64,000 nucleotides of DNA, taken from Polyangiaceae bacterium. Its GTDB lineage: Bacteria; Myxococcota_A; Polyangia; Polyangiales; Polyangiaceae. The translations under genes were made by a program, and so were the position numbers. Shown here in pieces: positions 43,187 to 50,486 of this stretch; position 1 is the first letter of the stretch; every line of letters begins with the position of its first letter. The stretch covers positions 1 to 64,000 of the forward strand of contig JAWKRG010000002.1 in the NCBI GenBank assembly GCA_041389725.1, written 5' to 3'. The notes under the pieces are model-generated. The model was not told the DNA's origin. It did no database searches and saw only the letters and a program-made list of their open reading frames with translations.

Positions 43187-43339
43187 TGTGTGATTCTACA
43201 CCTCCGCCACGGAACTCGACACCGCAACGCTCCACAGGCGTCGAGCTACGTCGGCGAGCGCAGCGCCGCCGCTCGCGGGCAGCGCGCACTCGCGACAGTT
43301 GCGCGTCCACCCCGCCGTGTCGCCGGGGCCTTGCAAGAG

Positions 43340-43696
43340 CGCATCCATTCGCCAAGGCAGTTGGTGTTCGCACTGCTCGGGGCGTGCCCCCGCACTCTCG
43401 AGGCGATGAAGCAGATCGCCGAGACACGCGGGGGTGAATGCTTGTCAAAGCGCTACGCCGGAGTCCGCATCAAGCTGCGCTGGCGCTGCGCAAAGGGCCA
43501 CGAATGGCGCGCAACTCCCACGCTGCTTCGCAAAGGCTCCTGGTGCCCGCGCTGCGCCGAGTCCCACCCCGATGAAGGCATCGCCCGCGTCAGCGCCCTC
43601 GCGCGCAAACACGGCGGGCTGTGCCTGTCGGCGAGCCACCCCCGAAGCCACCGTGCAACGCGGCAAGTGGTGCCCTCGGTGTGGGCAGGGTTGAAT
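43340..43696 (+). pseudogene. Degraded copy of the last modules of the zinc-ribbon array gene
   Basis: Residues PRTLEAMKQIAETRGGECLS through LRKGSWCPRCAESHPDEGIA match modules 11 and 12 of the 39852-42071 gene. To the left, GGCAGTTGGTGTTCGCACTG matches the end of module 10 but in a shifted frame. To the right, about 72 bases are missing between AGCCACCC and GAAGCCACCGTGCAA relative to module 12, breaking the frame before a conserved GGCAAGTGGTGCCCTCGGTG. A remnant of a duplicated array gene, no start codon found. Confidence 0.8.
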
Positions 43697-43719
43697 GCAG
43701 CCGTTGCTCACCTAGTCTT

Positions 43720-43763
43720 GTTCGGGTCTCGACCCACTGCGTCTTGGCGCAAGCGTCGCGCGC
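43720..43763 (+). repeat. Dispersed GGGTCTCG...GCGTC element, copy E
   Basis: Plus strand: TCGGGTCTCGACCCACTGCG, then TCTTGGCGCAAGCGTCGCGC. It aligns with copy D through GTCTCG..CNCACTGCGTC, with the 3' half diverged. It follows directly on the zinc-ribbon relic. Confidence 0.6.
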
Positions 43764-43811
43764 CGAGCGACAGTAGCGCCGTGCCCGAGCCGCGGTGCAT
43801 GCTGCTGAGGG

Positions 43812-43975
43812 GCCCGAAGATCCGGGACTGGGGCCGGAAGATCCGGGACTGGGGCCAGAGACCGTGACAGCGCCTGGGACCAGAAGCTCCGAGACCGGGA
43901 CCAGAAGCTCCGAGACCGGGACCAGAAGATCCGAGACCGGGACCAGAAGATCCGGGACCGAGCCAGCGGCTGGGA
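43812..43975. repeat. GATCCGGGACC repeat tract 7
   Basis: Copies of GAAGATCCGGGACTGGGGCC (twice), the composite ACTGGGGCCAGAGACCGTGA (43847) and four GACCAGAAG[AC]TCCG[GA]GACC units. The interval 43764-44196 otherwise shows no gene. Confidence 0.85.
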
Positions 43976-44196
43976 TTGTGTCGGTGTCCTCAACCCTGCC
44001 TGCGGAGCGGACCCGGAACCTGACGCGCATGCGGAATCTGCCCCGGACCCAACCCCCGATCCAGACGCGGCCGTGGGCGCGGGCACGGATTGGTCAATTC
44101 GTCCTTCGCGCCGCCAATCGAAGCCCGCCCCCTGACATTCCCTGACCGCCCGCGCCTGGCCGGCGCGCACACGCTGAGCTAGTTCACACGAGTACC

Positions 44197-44652
44197 ATGT
44201 CGATCGAAAGGGGAACGGGGAACCTGCTGACAGCCGACGTCGACGCTCTGGTCAACACGGTCAACACGCAGGGTGTGATGGGCAAGGGACTGGCCCTTCA
44301 GTTCAAGAAGGCTTTTCCGGAGGTATTTCAGTCCTACGCGCGGGCGTGCAAAGCCGGTGAGGTCGTCCCCGGCAAGATGCACGTCGTTCGTCGGCCCGCC
44401 GCGCCGCGATTCATCATCAACTTCCCGACCAAGGAACACTGGCGGCACCCTTCGACGCTCGAGTACATCCACAGCGGGCTGCGTGATCTCGTCGAGCAGG
44501 TGCGCGCCCTCGACATTCAGTCGATCGCGATCCCGCCGCTTGGATGCGGGCACGGCGGCCTCTCATGGTCCGCGGTCAGACCCCTCATCGAGCAAGCGTT
44601 CGACGAGATGCCCGAGGTTCAGGTTCTCCTGTTCGAGCCGCAAGGGCGCTGA
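44197..44652 (+). CDS. Macro-domain protein, DarG-like
   Basis: A 151-residue stand-alone macro domain. It shows GTGNLLTADVDALVNTVNTQG, GVMGKGLALQFKKAFP, INFPTKEHWRHPS and SIAIPPLGCGHGGLSW, the pattern of DarG and ALC1-like thymidine/ADP-ribose hydrolases, with the NTVNT Asn and catalytic loop intact. It would bind and remove ADP-ribose from DNA or protein. DarG antitoxins normally carry a further C-terminal domain and sit next to darT; neither is visible. It may be a solo antitoxin or part of the downstream AlbA_2 module. Confidence 0.9.
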   Translation: MSIERGTGNLLTADVDALVNTVNTQGVMGKGLALQFKKAFPEVFQSYARACKAGEVVPGKMHVVRRPAAPRFIINFPTKEHWRHPSTLEYIHSGLRDLVEQVRALDIQSIAIPPLGCGHGGLSWSAVRPLIEQAFDEMPEVQVLLFEPQGR

Positions 44653-44807
44653 GAGAAGTCTTCCAGGCGGTAAGCGACGGTCGAACGTTTGCGCTGCTCC
44701 TCGACCGGAAGATCGCGACGCGAGCGCGGCGTGGTACCGAAAAGCCGGTGACCAGGGCCGCGAGGTGGCGCCGTAGGCCATCATGCTGTGGTAGTTTCCG
44801 TCCTGCC

Positions 44808-44975
44808 GTGGGGGTTTCCCGACCATCGTATCGATTCGTTTGGCGTGAGCATGTCGACGCGCTCCTGAGCGAGATGTCTCCGGTCCTCGCCGGCGCGATG
44901 AAATGCAGCCGGCTGACCATAGACACGCGAGGCGGTGCCTCGAACCTCGCGCACGAACTGGGACTACGGCAATGA
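44808..44975 (+). CDS. Possible 55-residue protein coupled to the AlbA_2 ATPase
   Basis: From a GTG at 44808: YRFVWREHVDALLSEM, then SPVLAGAMKCSRLTIDTRGG and SNLAHELGLRQ. Its stop overlaps the ATPase start as ATGA, suggesting translational coupling. Composition is protein-like with a helical part. No family recognised. The open frame extends further left but loses coding character. Confidence 0.4.
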   Translation: MGVSRPSYRFVWREHVDALLSEMSPVLAGAMKCSRLTIDTRGGASNLAHELGLRQ

Positions 44976-46663
44976 GTTGCCAACAGCCGCAGACCGATGC
45001 GGTGCCCAACGAGGGACAGAACTCAGACTGCAAGTCACTGCGCAAGGTCACAGGGAAGACCGCCGACTTCACCGAAATGGCGCAGGACTGCGTGTGCTTC
45101 GCCAACGGCTCAGGAGGCCAACTCCTGATCGGTATTGAAGATGGCGAGCGAGCGCCACCAGTCGGACAACGGATTGACCCCGCGCTCATCGACCGCATCC
45201 GAAAACGGATCGGGGAACTGACCGTCAACGTCCAGGTAATGCCCGAGGTGCGCAGGGTGGACGGCGACGAATACATCGTGCTCACCATCCCGCGGTCGGT
45301 AGGCGTCGCATCGACCACCGATGGCCGCTACTTCGTCCGGGTCGGCGACACCTGCAGGCCCGTCGTGGGCGACGACGTCCTGCGGCTCGCCGACGAGCGG
45401 CCGGCTGTACCGTGGGAGTCGATGACTACGCTGCGGGCCGACCGCGACAACATCGACCGGAAGAAGCTCTCGGACTTCGCGGCGGCCATCCGTGCTTCGG
45501 ACCGCGTAAAGGCCTCGGTGAAGGAAAAGCTCGACGACGAGTTGATGGACCACTATGGGCTCGCGACGGGCAGCGTTCTCACCAACCTCGGCGTTCTTCT
45601 GCTCGGTACCACCCCCGATCGAGGTCGCCTCGGGACGGCACCTGTGATCCAGGCCATCAAGTACGACGAGCGCGGTGAGAAGGTCGCCAAGCACGTCTGG
45701 GACGACTACAGCCTCTCGCCCATCGAACTGGTCGACGCCATCTGGAGGGAGGTCCCCGACTTCCGCGAGAGCTACGAGCTACCCGAGGGACTCCTCCGAA
45801 CCAACATACCGGCCTACGAAGAGACGGTCGTGCGAGAGCTGCTCGTCAACGCCCTCGTGCATCGCCCCTACACTCAGCGCGGGGACATCTTCCTCAATCT
45901 CCACCCCGACCGCCTCGAGGTCGTGAACGCCGGACGCCTCCCGCTCGGCGTCACCCCGTCGAACATCCTGCACGCCAGCCGTCGCCGCAACGACGGCATC
46001 GCCCGCGTCTTTCACGACTGCGGGCTGATGGAGCGCGAAGGCAGCGGCTTCGACCTCATGTACGACCGCTTGCTGACGAGTGGGCGCGCCGCACCCACCG
46101 TGACCGAGGACGTCGACTCCGTGCGCGTCATCGTTCAGCGCCGGGTGGTCCATCCCGGCGTCATCCGCCTCATCGCCGATGTCGACCAGAGGCACCAGCT
46201 CACCCAGCGCGAGCGAATCGCTTTGGGTATGCTGGGACAGAGCGAGAGCATGACGGCCGTAGAGCTAGCGCACGGCCTCGATGTGGTCGGAGCCGACGGG
46301 CTCCGCCCCTGGCTTGGGCGGCTGGTGACCCTCGCCCTAGTGCTGCAGACGGGTCGCACGAGCGGCACGCGCTACCATGTGGCGCCCCACCTGCTGCGCG
46401 AAGCTGGGCTCGATCAGCAGACGACCCTCCAGCGCATCGAGCCCCACCGGCTTCGTGCCCTCATCGTGGAGGACGTCGCGCGCTACCCAGATTCCACGGC
46501 GAGAGAGATTCATCGGCGGGTTGGACCGGAGATCCCGATGCGCAGCTTCCGACGGGCTCTTGAGGATCTGGTGTTGCACGGATCCATCTCCGCCACGGGC
46601 AAGACTCGCGGACGCCGCTACAGACCGGCAGAATTCGGCCACGGCGGGAAAGATGGGCGATGA
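44972..46663 (+). CDS. AlbA_2/Schlafen-type ATP-binding protein (RecG-like C-terminal domain)
   Basis: A 563-residue protein. Residues ~10-130 are an AlbA_2 domain (TADFTEMAQDCVCFANGSGG, QLLIGIEDGERAPPVGQ). Residues ~150-300 form the middle region, then a HATPase_c_4-like part at ~285-380: RELLVNALVHRPYTQRGDIF, PDRLEVVNAGRLPLGVTP, NDGIARVFHDCGLMEREGSG. Two winged-helix-like regions finish it (QLTQRERIALGMLGQ; RALIVEDVARYPDSTAREI). Such proteins act as nucleic-acid-binding regulators, some in phage defence. It follows the macro-domain gene and the small coupled ORF; a 12-bp hairpin lies downstream. Confidence 0.88.
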   Translation: MSCQQPQTDAVPNEGQNSDCKSLRKVTGKTADFTEMAQDCVCFANGSGGQLLIGIEDGERAPPVGQRIDPALIDRIRKRIGELTVNVQVMPEVRRVDGDEYIVLTIPRSVGVASTTDGRYFVRVGDTCRPVVGDDVLRLADERPAVPWESMTTLRADRDNIDRKKLSDFAAAIRASDRVKASVKEKLDDELMDHYGLATGSVLTNLGVLLLGTTPDRGRLGTAPVIQAIKYDERGEKVAKHVWDDYSLSPIELVDAIWREVPDFRESYELPEGLLRTNIPAYEETVVRELLVNALVHRPYTQRGDIFLNLHPDRLEVVNAGRLPLGVTPSNILHASRRRNDGIARVFHDCGLMEREGSGFDLMYDRLLTSGRAAPTVTEDVDSVRVIVQRRVVHPGVIRLIADVDQRHQLTQRERIALGMLGQSESMTAVELAHGLDVVGADGLRPWLGRLVTLALVLQTGRTSGTRYHVAPHLLREAGLDQQTTLQRIEPHRLRALIVEDVARYPDSTAREIHRRVGPEIPMRSFRRALEDLVLHGSISATGKTRGRRYRPAEFGHGGKDGR

Positions 46664-46704
46664 GATTCGGCCACCGTCTCGTAACTGCCTGGAATAATGA
46701 AGGA

Positions 46705-46740
46705 AGTATTCGGCCAGGGGGAAACGGATGGCCGAATACT
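46705..46740. terminator. 12-bp perfect hairpin after the AlbA_2 gene
   Basis: AGTATTCGGCCA (46705-46716) pairs with TGGCCGAATACT (46729-46740), 12-base loop. TTCGGCCA also occurs at about 46635 and 46670. No T-run, so it may be a terminator or the footprint of an inverted-repeat element. Nothing else is seen in 46741-46890. Confidence 0.5.
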
Positions 46741-46890
46741 GGCCGATAGAACCGCCCGCTTCACCCGGAGCCCGGCCCCAACCCTCCAACACGGCACCGG
46801 CCCCTCGAACTGACCAGTGCTTCGCGCGCGCCGCCACCGGCTAGGCCTAGGTCAGCGAGCCAACCCTCTCGCACGTTCCCATCTTTGACC

Positions 46891-47817
46891 TCATTCCTCA
46901 GCTCCAACACCATCGTGACAGCAGCGAAACCCGATTCCTGGACTGTGCTCAGTCCTGAAGATGAAATCGCCCACCTGGCGGCACTCTGCGTGAATCCCGC
47001 GGCCTCGAACGATGCAGCGGGACCCGCTTGCTTCGGGTTCGCACGCATCCTCCCACTCCAGGACGTTGCTCGACATCCCGTACAGCCCATGGAATCCACC
47101 GCCGCATTCCGGCAGCGACATCACGTCGAAGCCCCAGGCATCCGGATACGGATCGCACGCCTCAACGAGCGCGTCGCCGTAGGCGTACTTCTTTGTCCCG
47201 CCCGCACTGCAAGCGTTGAACCACTGGCTGTTTGAAGCGTTGTCGATATCGGAGAAGGTGGCGGCGCCCCCGCCAATTGCGCCACACAGGCGCTTGCCAG
47301 CCCACTTGCAGTAGAGCTCCGCGTCGCACCAATCGACGCAGACGGCTGGCGCGTTTGGCGGCCTTACGGACACCAGCTTGATGCAGGGGCCGTAGTAGGT
47401 GAGGAGGTTTGAAGTGCAGTAGCCCCCTTGCCCTGAGGTATCCACGTTGGCTGCAACGAATGCGTCGTACTGCTGAAACGTCACCTCGGTAGCGTCGACG
47501 CAATACGGCATTCCATTAGGCGCCTTGACCTCCACGAGTTCGGGCCCGGGTAAGCCCTTCGGACACACGCTGGATCCACTATCCCCAGCGTCAGAGGCAG
47601 CCCCACCACCCGTGCCGCCGCCACATTGACAAGGCGCAAACCCGCTGCCGTCGGCTGTGCACACCTGATGACCACTGCACGGCCCAGGCCCCGTGCATGC
47701 TTTGCTATCACCAGGGACGCAAGCCTTGGCGTCAGCCTCGGCGCTCTCTGATGCGCAGTGCGCGGTCGCGAGGATCAGCAGAGGCAGAGCAAACCAAAGC
47801 TGATCCAGCCGTCGCAT
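46891..47817 (-). CDS. Lipoprotein with formylglycine-enzyme-like (SUMF1/EgtB fold) domain, copy 3
   Basis: About 308 residues from ATG 47817; a lipoprotein signal (FALPLLILATAHC) is followed by a CVPGDSKACTGPGPC Cys motif and a short Gly linker. SUMF1 fold: YCVDATEVTFQQYDAFVAAN, PAVCVDWCDAELYCKWAGKR, LCGAIGGGAATFSDI, QWFNACSAGG, GLYGMSSNVLEWEDACE and GFRCCHDG. It is closest to copy 2, sharing VCVDWCDA/YC.WAGKRLCG.IGGG. The duplicated leader block of copies 1 and 2 is absent. Function unknown, probably surface display. Confidence 0.85.
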   Translation of the reverse strand: MRRLDQLWFALPLLILATAHCASESAEADAKACVPGDSKACTGPGPCSGHQVCTADGSGFAPCQCGGGTGGGAASDAGDSGSSVCPKGLPGPELVEVKAPNGMPYCVDATEVTFQQYDAFVAANVDTSGQGGYCTSNLLTYYGPCIKLVSVRPPNAPAVCVDWCDAELYCKWAGKRLCGAIGGGAATFSDIDNASNSQWFNACSAGGTKKYAYGDALVEACDPYPDAWGFDVMSLPECGGGFHGLYGMSSNVLEWEDACEPEASGSRCIVRGRGIHAECRQVGDFIFRTEHSPGIGFRCCHDGVGAEE

Positions 47818-47930
47818 CACTTCCACCACACACCGAAAGGAACAGTTGGGGCTCAGCCGACAGAATCCTCATCGTTGTCCGAACGATGAGCGCTTCCTCC
47901 GCCCTCATCAGCGCGGCGATCCCTGTCTGC

Positions 47931-48107
47931 TCAAACCCCATCGGCGACTCGGCCGAGCATATCAACGAAGAACGCTTTCGGCCAGCCGTACGCACCGGAC
48001 GCTAGAGGAAGAAACTCGCTCAGCGGATAGCCCGCAAAGCCCGCTTTCAACACCAGGCTCTCCCACCAGTTCTGGTAGTGCAACTTTTGCTCAGTTGCCT
48101 GGGCTGC
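47931..48107 (-). pseudogene. Gene remnant, C-terminal fragment of unknown protein
   Basis: A 58-codon open frame with protein-like sequence (KLHYQNWWESLVLKAGFAGY, SEFLPLASGAYGWPKAFFVD) and good codon use, ending in TGA at 47931. It has no start codon and is cut off on its 5' side by a stop. It is probably the tail of a gene destroyed upstream. The rest of 47818-48306 holds only copy F of the dispersed element. Confidence 0.35.
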
Positions 48108-48188
48108 TCACGAGCACCTGGCGTCAGACTGCGAACATACACACAGACTGAACCCTGCCTCGGCGTCTACGCGCACCCCCCCCTCCCA

Positions 48189-48240
48189 TCGCGGGACGCG
48201 ACGGACACTGCCGCCGCGGGACTAGACCCACAAAAACCAA
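48189..48240 (-). repeat. Dispersed GGGTCTAG...GCGTCCCGCG element, copy F
   Basis: On the minus strand: TTTTTGTGGGTCTAGTCCCG then GTCCGTCGCGTCCCGCG. The most diverged of the six copies; it precedes the 48307 lipoprotein gene. Confidence 0.55.
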
Positions 48241-48306
48241 CTGCAAAACAAATCCGCGCATGGGGTGAGGCGGACGGAAGAGCCTACTGTGGTAACCTCG
48301 TTCGCC

Positions 48307-48798
48307 ATGAGAATCTCAGCCTCTTCATTTGCCCTTGTGTTGACCTTCGTTGCTTTCGCGCCGGGATGCGGCAGCGATGATGACTCTGGCGGATCCGGCG
48401 GGAGCAGCAGCGGCGGTGCCTCGACGGGCGGCGGCGCGGGCTCGGGCGCGACGGGTGCGACGGCTGGCAGCGGAGGCGGAGGTGGCGCGAGCGGTGCTGG
48501 GGCCGCAGGTGGCGCCGGGGGCAGCACCTTCACCCAGTGCAACGAGGCCGCGGCGGTCGTGAAGACGGTCGCCACCAACATCAGCTGCAAGGACGGCTCG
48601 GCACAGCTGCGCGGCTTGTGCGATCAGCTCTACACCGCCAGCAAGTGCACGACCGAGTTCGACGCGTTGCTCACCTGCGTCAAGGCGCTCCCCACCGACA
48701 GCACCGCGTGGGATTGCACCAACGATGGCCCGGACATCAAGGCGGGCTCCTGCGACACCGAGAACACCGCCTTCGAGACCTGCACCAGCGCGCTGTAG
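48307..48798 (+). CDS. Small Cys-rich lipoprotein of unknown function
   Basis: A 163-residue lipoprotein (SSFALVLTFVAFAPGC) with a Gly/Ser/Ala linker (~25-75) and a C-terminal ~85-residue domain with eight Cys in a regular pattern (QCNEAAAVVKTVATNISCKD, LCDQLYTASKCTTEF, LLTCVKALP, DCTNDG, SCDTE, CTSAL), presumably four disulphides in a helical fold. No family recognised. It is convergent with the beta-helix lipoprotein gene across a pair of direct repeats. Confidence 0.75.
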   Translation: MRISASSFALVLTFVAFAPGCGSDDDSGGSGGSSSGGASTGGGAGSGATGATAGSGGGGGASGAGAAGGAGGSTFTQCNEAAAVVKTVATNISCKDGSAQLRGLCDQLYTASKCTTEFDALLTCVKALPTDSTAWDCTNDGPDIKAGSCDTENTAFETCTSAL

Positions 48799-48821
48799 CC
48801 TGCCGACAAGTCCAAACCCTG

Positions 48822-49013
48822 GGCGCGGCTTCGCGTTCTTCGCGTCTTGGCGGTGAACCCACCGCCACAGGTCGCAACGACCCCGCAGTCTCGGCAGTCG
48901 CCGTCAGGACGAGAGAGCGTTCACTCAACCAACCCTTGGCGCGGCTTCGCGCGCTTCGCGTCTTGGCGGTGAACCCACCGCCACAGGTCGCAACGACCCC
49001 GCAGTCTCGGCAG
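48822..49013. repeat. Two ~76-bp direct repeats in a convergent gap
   Basis: 48822-48897 and 48938-49013 are nearly identical, from GGCGCGGCTTCGCG to GCAGTCTCGGCAG. Each contains the hairpin GGCGGTG/CACCGCC with a 4-base loop, so the pair may act as a two-way transcription stop. Segments such as CTTCGCGTCTTGGCGGTGAA are, as I recall, common intergenic repeats in other bacteria. Confidence 0.85.
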
Positions 49014-49017
49014 CGCG

Positions 49018-50448
49018 CTAGCGTTCGTCCGCGCCGAGATCCGGGGTCGTGCTGCGCGCGTCGCCGTCGATGTCGTCGGCGACCGTGGCGCTGTGATTCG
49101 TGCCTTTGTCCAGGGCCACGCTCGCGCCCGCGGTGAGGTGCAAGTCCGAGCCCGCCACGTTCACGAAGTCGCCGGCGGCGGCGTTCTCGGCGTTGGTTTC
49201 GGACGTTGCTTTGGCGCCGTCGCGCGCCTTGAAGGCGTGGGTCGAGAGGTTGTTGGCGATCAGCGCGCTGGTGGAAGCGAAGCGGTACTCGATGGCGCTC
49301 GACGCCGGCGCGCTGGTGCTGGCGTAGCTGTTGTGGAGGACCTTCGCGTCGCAGGCGTACCACAAGGAGATCCCTGAGTCGTGTCCGTTGGGGGACGCGA
49401 ACAGCTTCGCTTCGGTGGCGACCATGAAGTTGTTGGCGATGAGCCCGCCGTAGTGGCCGACCTTGGATTGCCCGGGGCAAGGGTTGTCGGAGTAGCTGCG
49501 ACCGCTGCCGACCAGGCCGAAGCCGATGTGCCGCGCGTTGTTGACCAGCACGTTGCGCACGACGACGGTGTCGCGGCTGCCGGTCCAGAAGTGGATGCCG
49601 TGCTCGGACAGATCGCTGCCCTCGCACCAAAAGCCTTCGATGTGGTTGTCGCGCACCACCCAGCCGCGAGCATCGTGTCCGTCCACGCCACCCGTGTAGC
49701 AGGTGCTGCCGCTCGAGACGTTGCTCTGCACGAAGGCCGCGCCAGGGCGGGTCAGCTCGATGCGGGAGCAGGAGATCACGCCGTCGTCCGTGTAGTGGCC
49801 ACCATTGGCATTGATCTTGATGCCTTGTTCGCCCGGGTCGATCACGTGCACGTCGTGGATCCGCGTCCCGGTGACGTCGGCGCTGTCGCCACCGCTCACG
49901 TGGATGGCGTGGTAGCGCGCCTCCTTCAGGGTGAGATGCGCGATCGTCACGTCGGTGGCGCGCACGCTGATGATGCCGCCCGTGCCGTTGTCCTTGTGCT
50001 TGGAGTCCAAGATCACCTTGCTGCGGTCGCCGCTCTTGCCGCGGATGCTGATGCCGGCCTTGGTGATGTAGAGCGCGCTATTCGACACGTCGTAGTTGCC
50101 GTCGGCCAAGAGCAGCGTCGTGCCCGGCGCCGCGCTGTTCAGAGCAGCCGTCAGATCCATGCCCTGCGAGAGCTCCACCGTCGCGCCCGAGGGTGGAGGC
50201 AGGGGCGCACAGCTCGCGCTGGGAGTTCCGCCCGTGCCGCCGCTTCCACCACTACTCGTGCCACCACTGCTCGTGCCACCACTGCTCGTGCCGCCGCTGC
50301 TCGTGCCACCACTGCTCGCACCGCCGCTACTCGCGCCGCCGCTGCTCGCGCCGCTCGTGCCACCCGTCCCGTCGCCGCTCCCGTCACCGCCGCAACCCAG
50401 AGCGACCACCGCCGCCGCCGCACTCAAACCGAAGCCCAGCGTCCGCAT
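49018..50448 (-). CDS. Lipoprotein with right-handed beta-helix domain
   Basis: A 476-residue lipoprotein (GLSAAAAVVALGC) with a SGGTSSGG linker to ~75. The rest is a parallel beta-helix: LLLADGNYDVSNSALYITKA, SVRATDVTIAHLTLKEARYH, GTRIHDVHVIDPGEQGIKIN, DNHIEGFWCEGSDL, VVRNVLVNNARHIGFG, GLIANNFMVATEAKLF, and ends DGDARSTTPDLGADE, an ending common in such bacterial proteins. Probable function is polysaccharide binding or cleavage outside the cell; catalytic residues cannot be assigned. The ATG at 50448 matches the signal peptide; the frame continues upstream as non-coding. Confidence 0.87.
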   Translation of the reverse strand: MRTLGFGLSAAAAVVALGCGGDGSGDGTGGTSGASSGGASSGGASSGGTSSGGTSSGGTSSGGTSSGGSGGTGGTPSASCAPLPPPSGATVELSQGMDLTAALNSAAPGTTLLLADGNYDVSNSALYITKAGISIRGKSGDRSKVILDSKHKDNGTGGIISVRATDVTIAHLTLKEARYHAIHVSGGDSADVTGTRIHDVHVIDPGEQGIKINANGGHYTDDGVISCSRIELTRPGAAFVQSNVSSGSTCYTGGVDGHDARGWVVRDNHIEGFWCEGSDLSEHGIHFWTGSRDTVVVRNVLVNNARHIGFGLVGSGRSYSDNPCPGQSKVGHYGGLIANNFMVATEAKLFASPNGHDSGISLWYACDAKVLHNSYASTSAPASSAIEYRFASTSALIANNLSTHAFKARDGAKATSETNAENAAAGDFVNVAGSDLHLTAGASVALDKGTNHSATVADDIDGDARSTTPDLGADER

Positions 50449-50486
50449 GCGGTCAAGATAGCACCCGCCGCGCAGAAGCGAAGCGC

